Part shown: positions 53,901-62,100 of the stretch, piece after piece
Position numbering within the stretch: the first letter of the stretch is position 1
How the letters are laid out: the number at the start of each line of letters is the position of its first letter
Assembly: GCA_023846275.1 (NCBI GenBank)
Contig: CM043872.1
Span: 29,192,670-29,256,669, forward strand
Length of the DNA stretch: 64,000 nucleotides
From: Vanilla planifolia
Lineage: Eukaryota; Streptophyta; Magnoliopsida; Asparagales; Orchidaceae
Direction of reading: 5' to 3'
Notes under the pieces: generated by a model
Seen by the model: only the letters and a program-made list of their open reading frames with translations
Databases searched by the model: none
Told to the model about the DNA's origin: nothing
Position numbers and translations under genes: made by a program

Positions 53901-55489
53901 CATATCCAAAATTCTTAATCATGTGATGTATTATAAAGTTCAGTTATTTTATCAACATCATGAAATAGGTATTATATCATAGCCCTAACAACATGTTCAT
54001 TATAGTGCATATTTTAGTTTTTAACTATTCATGGGTATATATGTCATAAATTAACAATGGTTATCCTATCAACATTGCTGTCAATTAGCCATATTAACAA
54101 TTAATTCATGAAATCAAGTGACGTATGATATTACTATACTCATATTGGTATTGCGCTATTGAAAGTGTTCTAGTGATATATGTATAATCATGCATAAAAG
54201 TATGATGGGCTATGGAGATCGTCGAGGGGACCCTATTAGTTATCTGATTGGTATAAGATATGTAATCAAACAACTTGGCCATTAGGTTTGTAAAGTGACA
54301 ACTCTATTTACTTAGGTTATCAAAGGGCTTTCTAGGACAGGGTGACTGCCAACGCATCAAATATTATAAGATGATAGAGAGGATGATGATTGATATATAG
54401 TGGATTTGTATCTTTATGTATGTAACACATGATGGTTGTTGCATATTTCAAAAGCTATTGTTCATGAGCTTTCAACATAGGATTGTTCACATTTTAGCTT
54501 TAGTTCCATGATAGCATGGTCAAATATACGATATTTTATTCGTTAGATTGTACTTAGGTTCAAAATGTGGATTATGTTTATATGATCCAACATATGTCAT
54601 GACTTTGTATTCCAAGATGCATGCCAAATTTATGCATACTTATATCCTAATCTTTGTCACTAGTACTTTAGTATGGGATTTCACGTGTTTGGTTTGCAAA
54701 CTCAAGCTTTATTGTATCATATGTTTTTTCGGATCCAAGTCAATCAACTAGTGGATTGTCATCAAGGGACTTCGACAATATGATGGTTGTGGATCACAAG
54801 TACTAGAAGTCATTTTAATGATAAATATTATGCCATTACTGATTCAGCATTATGATATAAGCTGTTTAGAAGAAAAAAATATTGGATTTAGTTATGGAGC
54901 AAAGTTATATCGTGCGACATGTATGTTCTCTAAGTTTATTGCAAAAACCACATTACTTGACCCTTCTGGGTTGTTTTGTGTGAATTTTTTCTTGTTGTCA
55001 TACCCAGAGAACCTGATTTCGATACCCAAGGTGTGATCAACGCCTTGTTTGAATCAATCAGAGTTTCAATTTCAGCAGTGTTTTGTGTTTGAAATTTTAG
55101 TTATTTATTTTTTTAATTTATCAGAGCAGTTTAGGAGGATCGTAACTTGGAACAGCAAAGCACCAAACCATTGTCCGATTTTGATGATTTTTATGCAATT
55201 ATAACAATCAAATCTAAATCTTCCTAGCCGTGTACTCAGTCATCTCAGACCAAACAACATCAAAATATGAACAACTGTAGGTCAACAACCAGTACACCAA
55301 CAAATGAGCGTCAAACGAAAAAACTATACTACAGAGCTTAAAAGGACAGCGATTAGAGTAGATCACTACACCAAAGAAACGCAACGCCCATCAATAGAAG
55401 CTACAAACGCCATTCGCCAAAGCTTCATGAGAACATTTAATAGAACTAACCACGTCACCTATTACGACGATCCTCACAGAAGTAGCCAT
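26969..55489 (-). CDS. Metallophosphoesterase of the cyanobacterial/plant type (calcineurin-like superfamily), nine exons over 28.5 kb
   Basis: Exons, 5' to 3': 55489-55451, 41349-41299, 40486-40465, 40302-40188, 40102-40070, 30706-30581, 27703-27597, 27519-27448, 27369-26969. All joins keep phase and give 321 residues. All five metal-binding motifs of the calcineurin-like fold are present in order: GDVH (D12, H14), GDFGNEN (D39), GNHDCW (N64, H65), LAHNGP (H160) and GHMH (H212, H214). Between them are LGEQHIGYSCLDFP, VVGGRPFSCGG and DICGSDWIFGGGD, hallmarks of a family shared by cyanobacteria and plants (I believe TIGR04168). It presumably hydrolyses a phosphoester with two bound metals; the substrate is unknown. 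The ATG gives no transit peptide, though 42 codons upstream stay open without an ATG. The donor of intron 3 is GC. The exon order cannot come from a processed copy, and nothing inactivates the frame. Confidence 0.92.
27704..30580 (-). other. Intron 6 of the metallophosphoesterase
   Basis: The 2877-base intron lies between acceptor ATCATAG and donor GTTGGT. It contains a (TA)n/(CA)n stretch at about 28845-28886. A moderately GC-rich patch at about 28.92-29.76 kb includes a 94-codon plus-strand frame with no recognised similarity. The sequence around 29.26-29.30 and 29.65-29.72 kb looks like a retroelement leader or terminal repeat, but no protein domain supports this. Confidence 0.5.
28845..28886. 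repeat. (TA)n/(CA)n compound microsatellite
   Basis: A run of TA units passes into ACATACACACACACA-type sequence within intron 6 of the metallophosphoesterase. Confidence 0.8.
31430..33425 (+). mobile_element. LINE (non-LTR retrotransposon) remnant, copy 1
   Basis: Read on the plus strand, antisense to the host gene, broken frames match the 3' end of a plant LINE ORF2. DATWITALHAKY and SVWKLICITRE (about 31.50-31.62 kb) resemble the region after the reverse transcriptase. KSFLWFLCYDAFPTRA (about 31.98-32.04 kb) is the zf-RVT core. IGIIIRDHKRHPLHAIGKG (about 32.50 kb) is an RNase H start. LNHALWDCGT and YHIWRNCNSKAHS (about 33.03-33.24 kb) are zf-RVT and linker. Stops and frameshifts are frequent, so it is dead. 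It lies in the 9.4 kb intron 5 of the metallophosphoesterase and is followed by a second copy about 1.98 kb away. Confidence 0.75.
32735..32812. repeat. 44-bp tandem duplication inside LINE copy 1
   Basis: CCATCCTTTACTTTGCTTAT starts at 32735 and again at 32779. The second LINE copy lacks the doubling: its matching place, near 34.69-34.79 kb, has a single, longer sequence. The event therefore happened after the two copies separated, or was reversed in one. Confidence 0.85.
33430..35880 (+). mobile_element. LINE remnant, copy 2, with RNase H end
   Basis: It repeats copy 1 in the same order and orientation at an offset of about 1.97-2.01 kb. GATGCCACTTGGATCACC, the zf-RVT stretch near 33.96 kb and TTATTGCACAATCTT at about 35.3 kb are shared. 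It extends further than copy 1: VNCDAIATDDG and IGTVFRDHASCPL (about 35.43-35.52 kb) are the RNase H start, and ITHIYREGNIAAN (about 35.74-35.78 kb) its C-terminal motif, with a stop right after. Only the 3' third of ORF2 survives; no target-site duplication or poly-A tail could be identified. Confidence 0.75.
35881..40069 (-). other. Remainder of intron 5 of the metallophosphoesterase
   Basis: Nothing firm is seen. A 115-codon plus-strand frame at 36417-36764 and its surroundings look like decayed transposon sequence, without recognisable motifs. TGATGATAACAAA at 37038-37050 matches the motif in the Copia terminal repeats at 45014 and 47714, so 36.3-37.7 kb may be another Copia relic. Beyond about 38.5 kb the sequence is plain AT-rich intron up to the acceptor of exon 6 on the other side and the donor GTAAGT at 40069. 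Confidence 0.45.
38370..38471. repeat. Diverged 51-bp tandem repeat, two units
   Basis: GATACATTTTTAAAG at 38370 is echoed by GATGCATTTTCAAAG at 38421, each followed by a CTCTAAT/TCGCTAAT and T-rich end. Confidence 0.55.
40463..40464 (-). other. GC splice donor, intron 3 of the metallophosphoesterase
   Basis: The 22-base exon 3 (40486-40465) ends ACAG and is followed by GCATGG on the transcript strand. Only this cut, joined to the acceptor GTAG before 40302, restores the conserved TGDFGNEN motif. The next GT donor downstream shifts the frame. GC-AG introns are a known minority class in plants. Confidence 0.8.
42235..42720. repeat. Diverged direct duplication, about 330-bp spacing
   Basis: The stretch near 42240-42370 (TGGTCTTAATATGTCGAGACG, then AATTTTGATGTTATAA and ACCTCAATATAGTAAG) is echoed near 42598-42690 (TGGTCTTAACATTTTGAAATG, AATTTTGGTTGATATAA, ACCTCAACATAATAAG). 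It is probably part of an old transposon. Confidence 0.55.
44385..44585 (+). mobile_element. RNase H fragment of a retroelement
   Basis: Plus-strand frames read VCLEGDSSLKT (about 44403-44435) and, after a frame change, HVHRFANKVANLVDKA (about 44528-44577). These correspond to the 'EGDS' and 'R.AN.VAD.LA' motifs of LINE-type RNase H. The piece is short and broken, next to the Copia remnant. Confidence 0.4.
44960..47735 (+). mobile_element. Degenerate Ty1/Copia retrotransposon
   Basis: Plus-strand frames, interrupted by many stops, carry Copia pol in the right order. Integrase: IIIDDYSRYI, IRSDNKEEF and QNGVVEKKN (about 45.14-45.41 kb). Reverse transcriptase: LYKLKQAPKTWYDRL (46.42-46.46 kb) and YIDDIIFG (46.56 kb). 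RNase H: SKYIATNSCIAQVLWIKT (about 47.17 kb) and IKHIDIKYQFIREYV (about 47.33-47.37 kb). A purine-rich tract near 47505-47520 follows. Sequences at 44987-45028 and 47687-47728 match, both containing ATTATGCTTTATTTGATGATAAC-like cores, 2700 bp apart, as terminal-repeat ends should. Gag, protease and most of the 5' end are missing. Confidence 0.82.
47667..49440 (+). mobile_element. Terminal-repeat-like sequence downstream of the Copia pol
   Basis: Starting at about 47667 the sequence resembles the 5' end of a long Copia LTR. Near 49385-49405 it reads AATTCACCCCCCTTTTGTTG, the usual 3' end of such LTRs. After it, GGGATCTAAGC (49425) weakly recalls the tRNA-Met primer binding site TGGTATCAGAGC. 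The region between is AT-rich with a GC-rich patch at 48.3-48.7 kb. Boundaries are uncertain because the 5' copy is truncated. Confidence 0.4.
50266..50508. repeat. Tandem duplication, 122-bp unit, two copies
   Basis: ATGTAAGAATGGTGTACTTG at 50266 recurs as ATGTAAGAATGGTATACTTG at 50388. The copies are about 95 percent alike by eye, so the event is fairly recent. Confidence 0.9.
51474..51678. repeat. Tandem duplication, about 103-bp unit, two copies
   Basis: TTATAACTACTTATTATGA at 51474 recurs as TTATAACTATTTATTATGA at 51577; both continue through AAGAATAACCATATACATAA. Confidence 0.85.
51893..52060. repeat. 24-bp minisatellite, six to seven degenerate units
   Basis: The core CCCATT recurs at about 51893, 51917, 51941, 51966, 51990, 52014 and 52037, a spacing of 23 to 25 bases. 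The approximate consensus is CCCATTCTATTCAAGGATC, then about five less constant bases. It is GC-richer than its surroundings. Confidence 0.75.
52142..52291. repeat. 15-bp minisatellite, about ten degenerate units
   Basis: Consecutive 15-base units fit without gaps: GTGATAAAGGATCAA, ATGATAAATGAACAA, ATATTAAGCAAATAA, and so on to TTACTAAGTGATCAT. The rough consensus is RTACTAARTGAATAA. Being a multiple of three, it gives pentapeptide-like repeats in a minus-strand frame (HLVLI type), which is a consequence of the period and not evidence of a gene. Confidence 0.8.
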
Positions 55490-55720
55490 GACACAGCACG
55501 GGGATTTGGAAAGCGAAGCAGAAGAAGGGAACGAAGGCAGGGGACAACAGAAGAGGGAAAGGGCAGTAGAGACACCGTAGACCTGAGCTGCGCAAAGGGA
55601 AACCAACAGTAAGAGTCAATCAATTTCCTTCCTGACTAGCGCACTAGTGCGACCTTGCCTCGGTTCTGAAGCTTCCGAACGCGGATTTGGATTTGTGTTC
55701 ATGGATGGACACGATCACTT
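55490..55720 (-). promoter_or_regulatory. 5' leader and proximal promoter of the metallophosphoesterase
   Basis: A GC-richer patch lies directly upstream of the ATG. The transcript strand is pyrimidine-rich (TTTCCCTTTGCGCAG near 55593-55607 also resembles a splice acceptor). A perfect 12-bp palindrome, CGCACTAGTGCG, lies at 55640-55651. Composition drops to AT-rich at about 55.72 kb. No TATA box or start site can be fixed by eye. Confidence 0.45.
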
Positions 55721-55788
55721 GGATAAGAAAATAATAACACTATCTTTAAAAAATACATTCAATATTTGTTATCTTATCTTTATCAAAA

Positions 55789-55795
<7 letters not shown>

Positions 55796-55858
<63 letters not shown>
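55796..55858. repeat. (AT)n(GT)n compound microsatellite
   Basis: About 18 AT units pass directly into about 14 TG units. It lies about 310 bases upstream of the metallophosphoesterase ATG, in the divergent intergenic region. Confidence 0.95.
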
Positions 55859-56140
55859 AGATATCAAAAACAAAAACTGAACGATTTAAATTTTCAACTT
55901 TATTTATAATTTTAAATCTATTTATTTAATTATTGAACTACATGATAAAGCAAATCATTTCTTTTCAAATAGCTCAATGAAATCAAATTTTATAAATTTA
56001 TCTAATAAAGTTCATTATTTTATTTTATAGACTTATAGTATATCTATATATTAACTTTGAGAGTTATTTTGTCAAACTAAATCTTTAATTTGCTGCGAGG
56101 GATATGACTCGAGCTATGCGGCTCATCAATTTTATTTTAT

Positions 56141-58115
56141 GATTGATATTCATATGTATGAAAATAATGAATAATTAAGAGATATATTTAATTAAATATA
56201 TATTAATTGTTAGAAAAATTAATAAAGTAAATTACAGTATACTATACAAAAATAACGATCTTATTTTAAGTGGGGTTGATGAATTTTATGATTCTTAGAT
56301 CCTACTCATACTTGTTGATGTAAGAGAATTTTAGTTATTAAGAACGAGTTAAGTCACGTGTTTTGTATTTGTTATGTTTAGTTTAATCTTTATAATTTAT
56401 TTGTGATGATTTTATTTATAATTATTATTTACATTTTTATTTTTAATAGATATTAATTATTGTCTAAATAGTTTGATAAATGTACAATGTTATTATTCTT
56501 TCTATAAAGTTTGCATAAATTGAAGGTTTGTAATAATGTCAAAATTATGATCTTTATTGATAAAAAAAATAAAAAATAAGAAACAAAAGTCCAAAATTTC
56601 TTAGCTAGGTCTATTCTATACATTACAATTGAAACTCTTTAGCTTAATTTGTATATAATTAGCTCAATAAAATATCTTACTAATTAATTGCAAACCAATA
56701 ACTTTTTACAATAATTGTGCAAAAATAATGAAAGTGATATGAACAAATCCATTTTTTCTCCACTTTTGACTCACATAATTATTATGTATATTATAAATAT
56801 TTTCAAACAACATCCTTTGATTTGTTGAATTAAATGAGAAGTACTTTTAGTTTTATAAGTGAGGTTACCCTCCTATGGAAACAATTTAAGTTGCAAATAT
56901 TGTATCTAAATAATTTTTATTAACTAGTATATGGCATATTTATTATGATTTTTTACATACTAATACAATAAAAAAGATAGGTTATAATATCACTTATTTA
57001 AAGCCTTTCTTTAACATTTATAGGTTTAATTTAATTATGCATTGTTAATATATGGTCATTTGATTTATCATATTCTTGTCTTCTTATTAGTAACTATTAA
57101 TTGTTGAACTATTAATACATAGTTATGATTGATATTTATATATGTGAAAATAATGACTAATTAAGAGATATATCGAGTTAAATACATATTAATTGCTAGC
57201 AAAATTAATGAAGTAAATAAGGGATTAAAGATTAGGGAAATAAATAATAATATACTATACTAAAATAGTCAATCTGACTTTAAGTGAGATTGTTGATTTT
57301 CATAATTCTTAGATCCTAATTGTACTTTATGATGTAAAAGAATTTTGGTTGTTAAGGATAATTTTACTTAGGTTTTGTATTTCATATTCGTTATGTTTTA
57401 CTGAAATTTTTGTAATTTATTGGTGCTAATTTTATTTATAACTATTTTTAAATTGTTGTCCAAGTAGTTTGATAAGTATATAATGTTATTATTACTTTTT
57501 TATAAAGTTTGCATTAATTGAAGGTTTGTATACAATAATAAAATTATGATTTTTATTAGTAAAAATAAAAAAAAAAATAACAAACAAGGGTCCAAAAGTT
57601 TCCTCACTAAGCATATTCTACACATCAAGAGTAAAACTCTTTAACTTAATTTGTATATAATTAGTTAAACAAAAATATTTTATTAATTAATTACAAATCA
57701 ATATATTTTTGTATAATAATGGTGCAAAAATAACGAAAATGATATGAACAAATTATTATGTTTATTTTCTTTCTTCGTTGTTGACCTACATGATTGTTAC
57801 ATATGTTAGAGATATCTTCAAACAATATTTTTTAATTTGTTAAACTAAATGAGAAGTTATATTTTTATTTTTACAAGTGAGATTTATCCTCTATCTTATC
57901 AATTTTATATTATGAATGCTGTATCTAAATAGTTATAGATTTATTAGTACATGATATATTTGTTATAATTTTTTGCATGCTAATACAATAAAAAAGTGGT
58001 TAGAATATGACTTGTTTAAGGCTTTGCTATAACATTTGTAGGTTTAATTTGATTTATTGTGTTATCGTATTCTTACTTAATACCCATTAATTGTTGAGCA
58101 TGTTGTAATAAATTA
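56141..58115. repeat. Tandem duplication, about 986-bp unit, two diverged copies
   Basis: GATTGATATTCATATGTATG at 56141 corresponds to GATTGATATTTATATATGTG at 57127. Landmarks in between recur in order: AATTAAGAGATATAT, TATACTATAC, ATTCTTAGATCCTA, GAAGGTTTGTA, GTGCAAAAATAA, CTAATACAATAAAAAAG. Divergence and indels suggest an old event. No coding potential is seen. It fills most of the space between the two divergent genes. Confidence 0.85.
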
Positions 58116-58379
58116 GGTATCTATTTTCCAACGTTTGATTTATTTCATGAAGTTGTTGTATTATTCTTTATGATTGGAATACTAATTTATAATGTGATTT
58201 ATTGTTTTTTATTTTTAGCATTTATGTTATGCATATTATATTAATATGACAATTTTTTTTAAAATCATTGACGTACTTATGAGAGATACAATAACCAGTT
58301 CACAATTTGAACATAAATAAAAAAAATTCACAATAAAATGATAAAATAATTGGACCATTTATCCAACATATTCAAATCG

Positions 58380-59166
58380 ACAAAGCCGAGTATCAAAAAA
58401 ACACAAGGATCGCAGGGTCGCACCACCTCAGTTTACATCAGATCTCAGCCATCCAATGAGATGTTTTTTTTTTAAAAAATGATTATTAATAGCTTTGACT
58501 AACGAAGATAATCCTTCGAATGACGTTGACTGTTTTACGAGGCATTTGATCACTTGTCTGCCAATAATAGTTTACCACAATTGATGGAGCATACTTAAGA
58601 GAAATCGTTGAACTGTCAAATAACTGGTCCTCCGTGTATATCGGGTGGTCCCATGAGTGGCCCACCACAAAACCCACATAACGGCCACAACAAAATCGCG
58701 CTCTCCAATCCTATAGTAGCAGCATCACGGGTCAATAGTAGTCCCCACTGCGGGGATCTTAGCCACGTGTGTAAATGTAGGGAGCGATCCCTTCTTGACG
58801 AAGCCCGGACACCCAATCGCTCCCTCGCTCGCGCGCTGCGCGCTACTTCTCCATCCCCTCTTCTTAACTCTATTCTCGCTCGCTACTTCTCTCTGTTTCT
58901 GTACATTTCCCGCTCGGAGTTCTCGAAAGTCGCCTATCTCTTAACACGACAGGTTCTAATTCGAATCGATCAAACGATTTCGATGGATGAATCCTTGTCG
59001 ATTATATTTGTAGGGATATTCTAATGATTTTTTGCAGGCGATCGGGATCTCGGCAGCGGGGAATCGGAACCAAGAAAGAGGATTGCAATCATATTTAGCT
59101 TGAAATTTACCTGGTCGATCTATGCGTTTCTAGGCTTTGGTTTGTAGAACAGAGAAGAAAGAGTCA
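58380..59166 (+). promoter_or_regulatory. Promoter and 5' leader of the callose synthase
   Basis: GC content rises sharply from about 58.6 kb. A G-box/ABRE-like CCACGTGT lies at 58763-58770, with CACGTG at 58764-58769. A CT/GC-rich stretch (58.81-58.92 kb) looks like the transcription start zone. TTTTTTGCAG at about 59030-59039 could be the acceptor of a leader intron. Open frames on both strands here are composition by-products. Confidence 0.5.
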
Positions 59167-62100
59167 ATGGCAAAAAATGATTCCGCAGCGCCGGGTCCGT
59201 CGTCATCCACAACGGCGGGAGAGGCGGTAGCTGGAACGCCGTCGGGACCTCAAGGTCTTACGCGGCGGCCATCCAGGAGTGCAGCTATGATGACGTTCTC
59301 TATGGAGGTTTTCGACAATGAGGTGGTCCCGTCGTCGCTGAGCAGCATTGCTCCCATCCTCCGCGTTGCCGCCGAGATCGAGCCGGAGAGGCCCCGCGTC
59401 GCCTATCTATGTATGATATAGATTCTTCTTCTTCTAATACCTTTATGGAACTCGGATTCTATCTCTATCATTGCTGATATACACCTCATTCTCTTCGATT
59501 CTACTTCTCTGTTCGGGATGTGTACTTTTTGCGATGTGAAGGTCGTTTCTACGCATTTGAGAAAGCTCACAGACTCGATCCGAGTTCCAGTGGTCGTGGA
59601 GTACGGCAGTTCAAGACCGCTCTCTTGCAGCGGTTGGAGCGGGTATGATCGCAAACCCTCGCCATAATTTCGCATCAATCTTTCTCGTGCAATCATTTCT
59701 TGTTTTGCGTTGCTCGCAGCTCCTCTTTGCTCTATCTTCTTCCCGTTACGTTACGTGAATGGATTTGCCTTTTGCCGACTTACAATTCACGAGACCTTCA
59801 ATCTTCGTTTTGTTTCTTAATTTTTCATAATTATCAGCTTTTGTTTATCATCGGTTTGTATTTAAATTTTTAGACTTACAGTATAATATTAGTTCACCCT
59901 GTTTTGTGCTGCTTCATGTGCACGTTATCTATATGCATTTGGTACCTAAAGGATAGAAATGAATAACAGCTATGCTATCATTGAAACATACGCCAAGTTT
60001 AGCTCTGTTGATCTTCAACTCAGCTTGATTTCCAAGAACAATTTTGATTTTGTCACTTTGGCTTTGAAAATTGTTATGCAGTGTCAAAATATTTCTTAAT
60101 TTGCATTTCAAATAGGAAAACGAATTTAGTTCTTTATTATTTTATAATTTTTTCTTTAATATTTAATTTCTAATGATCCAAGTAAACCTTTTTTTGTGCC
60201 AATGAATCATATTTTAATGAGTGGACATTGATTTTTCTTCCAAAATTTAGGTTTAAGATTTAAATTTGAATCAAATGTCCAACAAGTCTTATAAAAACCT
60301 TTATTGACTATGAAACTATTTTTCTAATAAATTTAGAAAAATAGTTTCAAACAATTTTGAGCCTTTTGAGATAAAGTATAAACATAATAAATTATATGAT
60401 TTAAACTTATTATCTTAACAGTCTAATAAAATTAAGATAATATTTGAAGTCACAAATAAAGAAAGAAAAATTTTATTTTGAGATAAAATTATTGATGTTT
60501 TGGTAAATAAAAAACAGAGGTAAAGAAAACTAAAAAGGTTTGTTGAGTATAAAGTGACTTGCACAAGAATATAAAATAAATAAAAATTATTATCTTATGT
60601 GGGTTTTTTTTCAATATATATATAATGTTTTAAATTTAAGTTTTTTCAATTTTTTAGATTATGAAGACTTTTCTAACACTTCTTTAGAATATAGTTTTTA
60701 ATTTATTAATGATCATAAAATTTTCCAATCAAAATAAAAAGATAAAAATTATGATATAATAACAACTAAATTTTCTTATTACTTCATTTTTTTCTCTTCT
60801 ATTTATGTACATTATTGCTTTTTTTTTTTTTTGTTTATTATCTCAAAGATTTTTCTATTTGAGTTTTGTGTCTCTTCTTCTTGATGACTATGACAAATAT
60901 GTTGGCCTAAGTATCTAAAAAATTTGCTAAGTGGTTATATCAAATGTTTATCTTTATATTAAAAAGTGTATTAATTAAAGCATGTTAAACAAAAATCAAA
61001 CTCATTGTACATTGTTAGATCTAGTTTGACTAAGTAAAGAAAGAAGCATATGTTATCAATTAGCTATTGAAATTAACAACTAAAAAACTCTAAAAAAGAG
61101 GGTTAAGATTAATCTTTCAATACATAATATTGGATTGGACACATTTTAATGTAGATTTGTTTTGGATCTATTAATATTGATAATCAGATGAATTTAGATA
61201 ATAATTTTGGTTGTAAACATATTATTCAAATTATTTATACATATTATAGTATTATCTTAGGAATTGATTTATACTGAATGAAAGTATTAGAATAAAAGAA
61301 TAATTTGATCTTTTATAATATTTTATTTTTTAATATATTTTTTTTCTAAAAGCTAATTAATATTTTAGTAGCATTTAATAAATTTATAAATTTTTTTTCT
61401 TAGCTATCAATTATTGTCAATCACAACAATTATTGCATGCAATCTGTAGCAGCGCTTTTGTCCGATTGCAAGTACCACATATTTTTTGACCGATCCATCT
61501 GGCCAAGGATAATTGTCAAGGATAGTCATCGAGTCGTACTGCTTGGTTCCGATGTTTTTTTTGTTGTTTTTTGGAGCCAAACAGATTTAGAAGGTTCTGC
61601 AAAATTCCCCAGGAGAGCAAATGGACTGCAGACTAGAAATCTAGAAATGTGTTCTAAAATCGCTTGCTCTGACAGGATAACGCAGCAAGCCTTGCGAAGA
61701 GGCTCAAGAAAAGCGACGCTCGAGAAATCGAGAGCTTCTACCAGCAATACTATGAGCATTACGTCAGGGCCCTCGACAGGGGAGAGCAGTCTGATCGGTA
61801 AGATTCTTCCACAATAAAATCCTCGACCTGTTTTAAGTTTTAGCATCCTTCATTTTAACTCAGTCAATGCCCCGTGCTTTTCCACGTCAACAGAGCCCAG
61901 CTTGGGAAAGCCTACCAAACAGCCGGCGTCCTCTTCGAAGTCCTCTGCGCGGTTAACAAGACAGAAAAAGTTGAAAAAGTTGCTCCAGAGGTGCGTCTCT
62001 GGTGCTAGTTTTATTGATGCTCTTGTTCAAATATTAACAAAATTACATATTGTTTCCAATTAGATTATCGCTGCAGCCAGAGATGTCCAAGAAAAGAAGG

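Larger units (their letters stand above)
41350..55450 (-). other. Intron 1 of the metallophosphoesterase (14.1 kb)
   Basis: It runs from donor GTTAGT after GDV to the acceptor GTTGAAG before HDDW, so it cuts the first metal-binding motif region in two. Contents, from low to high coordinates: a diverged duplication at 42.2-42.7 kb, an RNase H scrap at 44.4 kb, a dead Copia element at 45.0-47.7 kb and terminal-repeat-like sequence to about 49.4 kb. Tandem repeats follow at 50.3, 51.5, 51.9 and 52.1 kb. The rest (41.4-42.2, 42.7-44.3, 52.4-55.4 kb) is AT-rich with no gene I can support; a 112-codon frame at 43392-43730 is unrecognised. Confidence 0.75.

Noticed and set aside
55304..55612. 102-codon plus-strand frame
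   Set aside because: It is antisense to exon 1 of the metallophosphoesterase, whose coding sense is clear from the conserved RIVVIGDV.
58608..59024. 138-codon plus-strand frame and a 66-codon minus-strand frame
   Set aside because: They lie in the GC-rich promoter and leader of the callose synthase and show no domain; open by composition.
61437..61846. Overlapping frames of 126 and 106 codons
   Set aside because: The first is intron plus exon 3 in the wrong frame; the second is antisense to exon 3 of the callose synthase.
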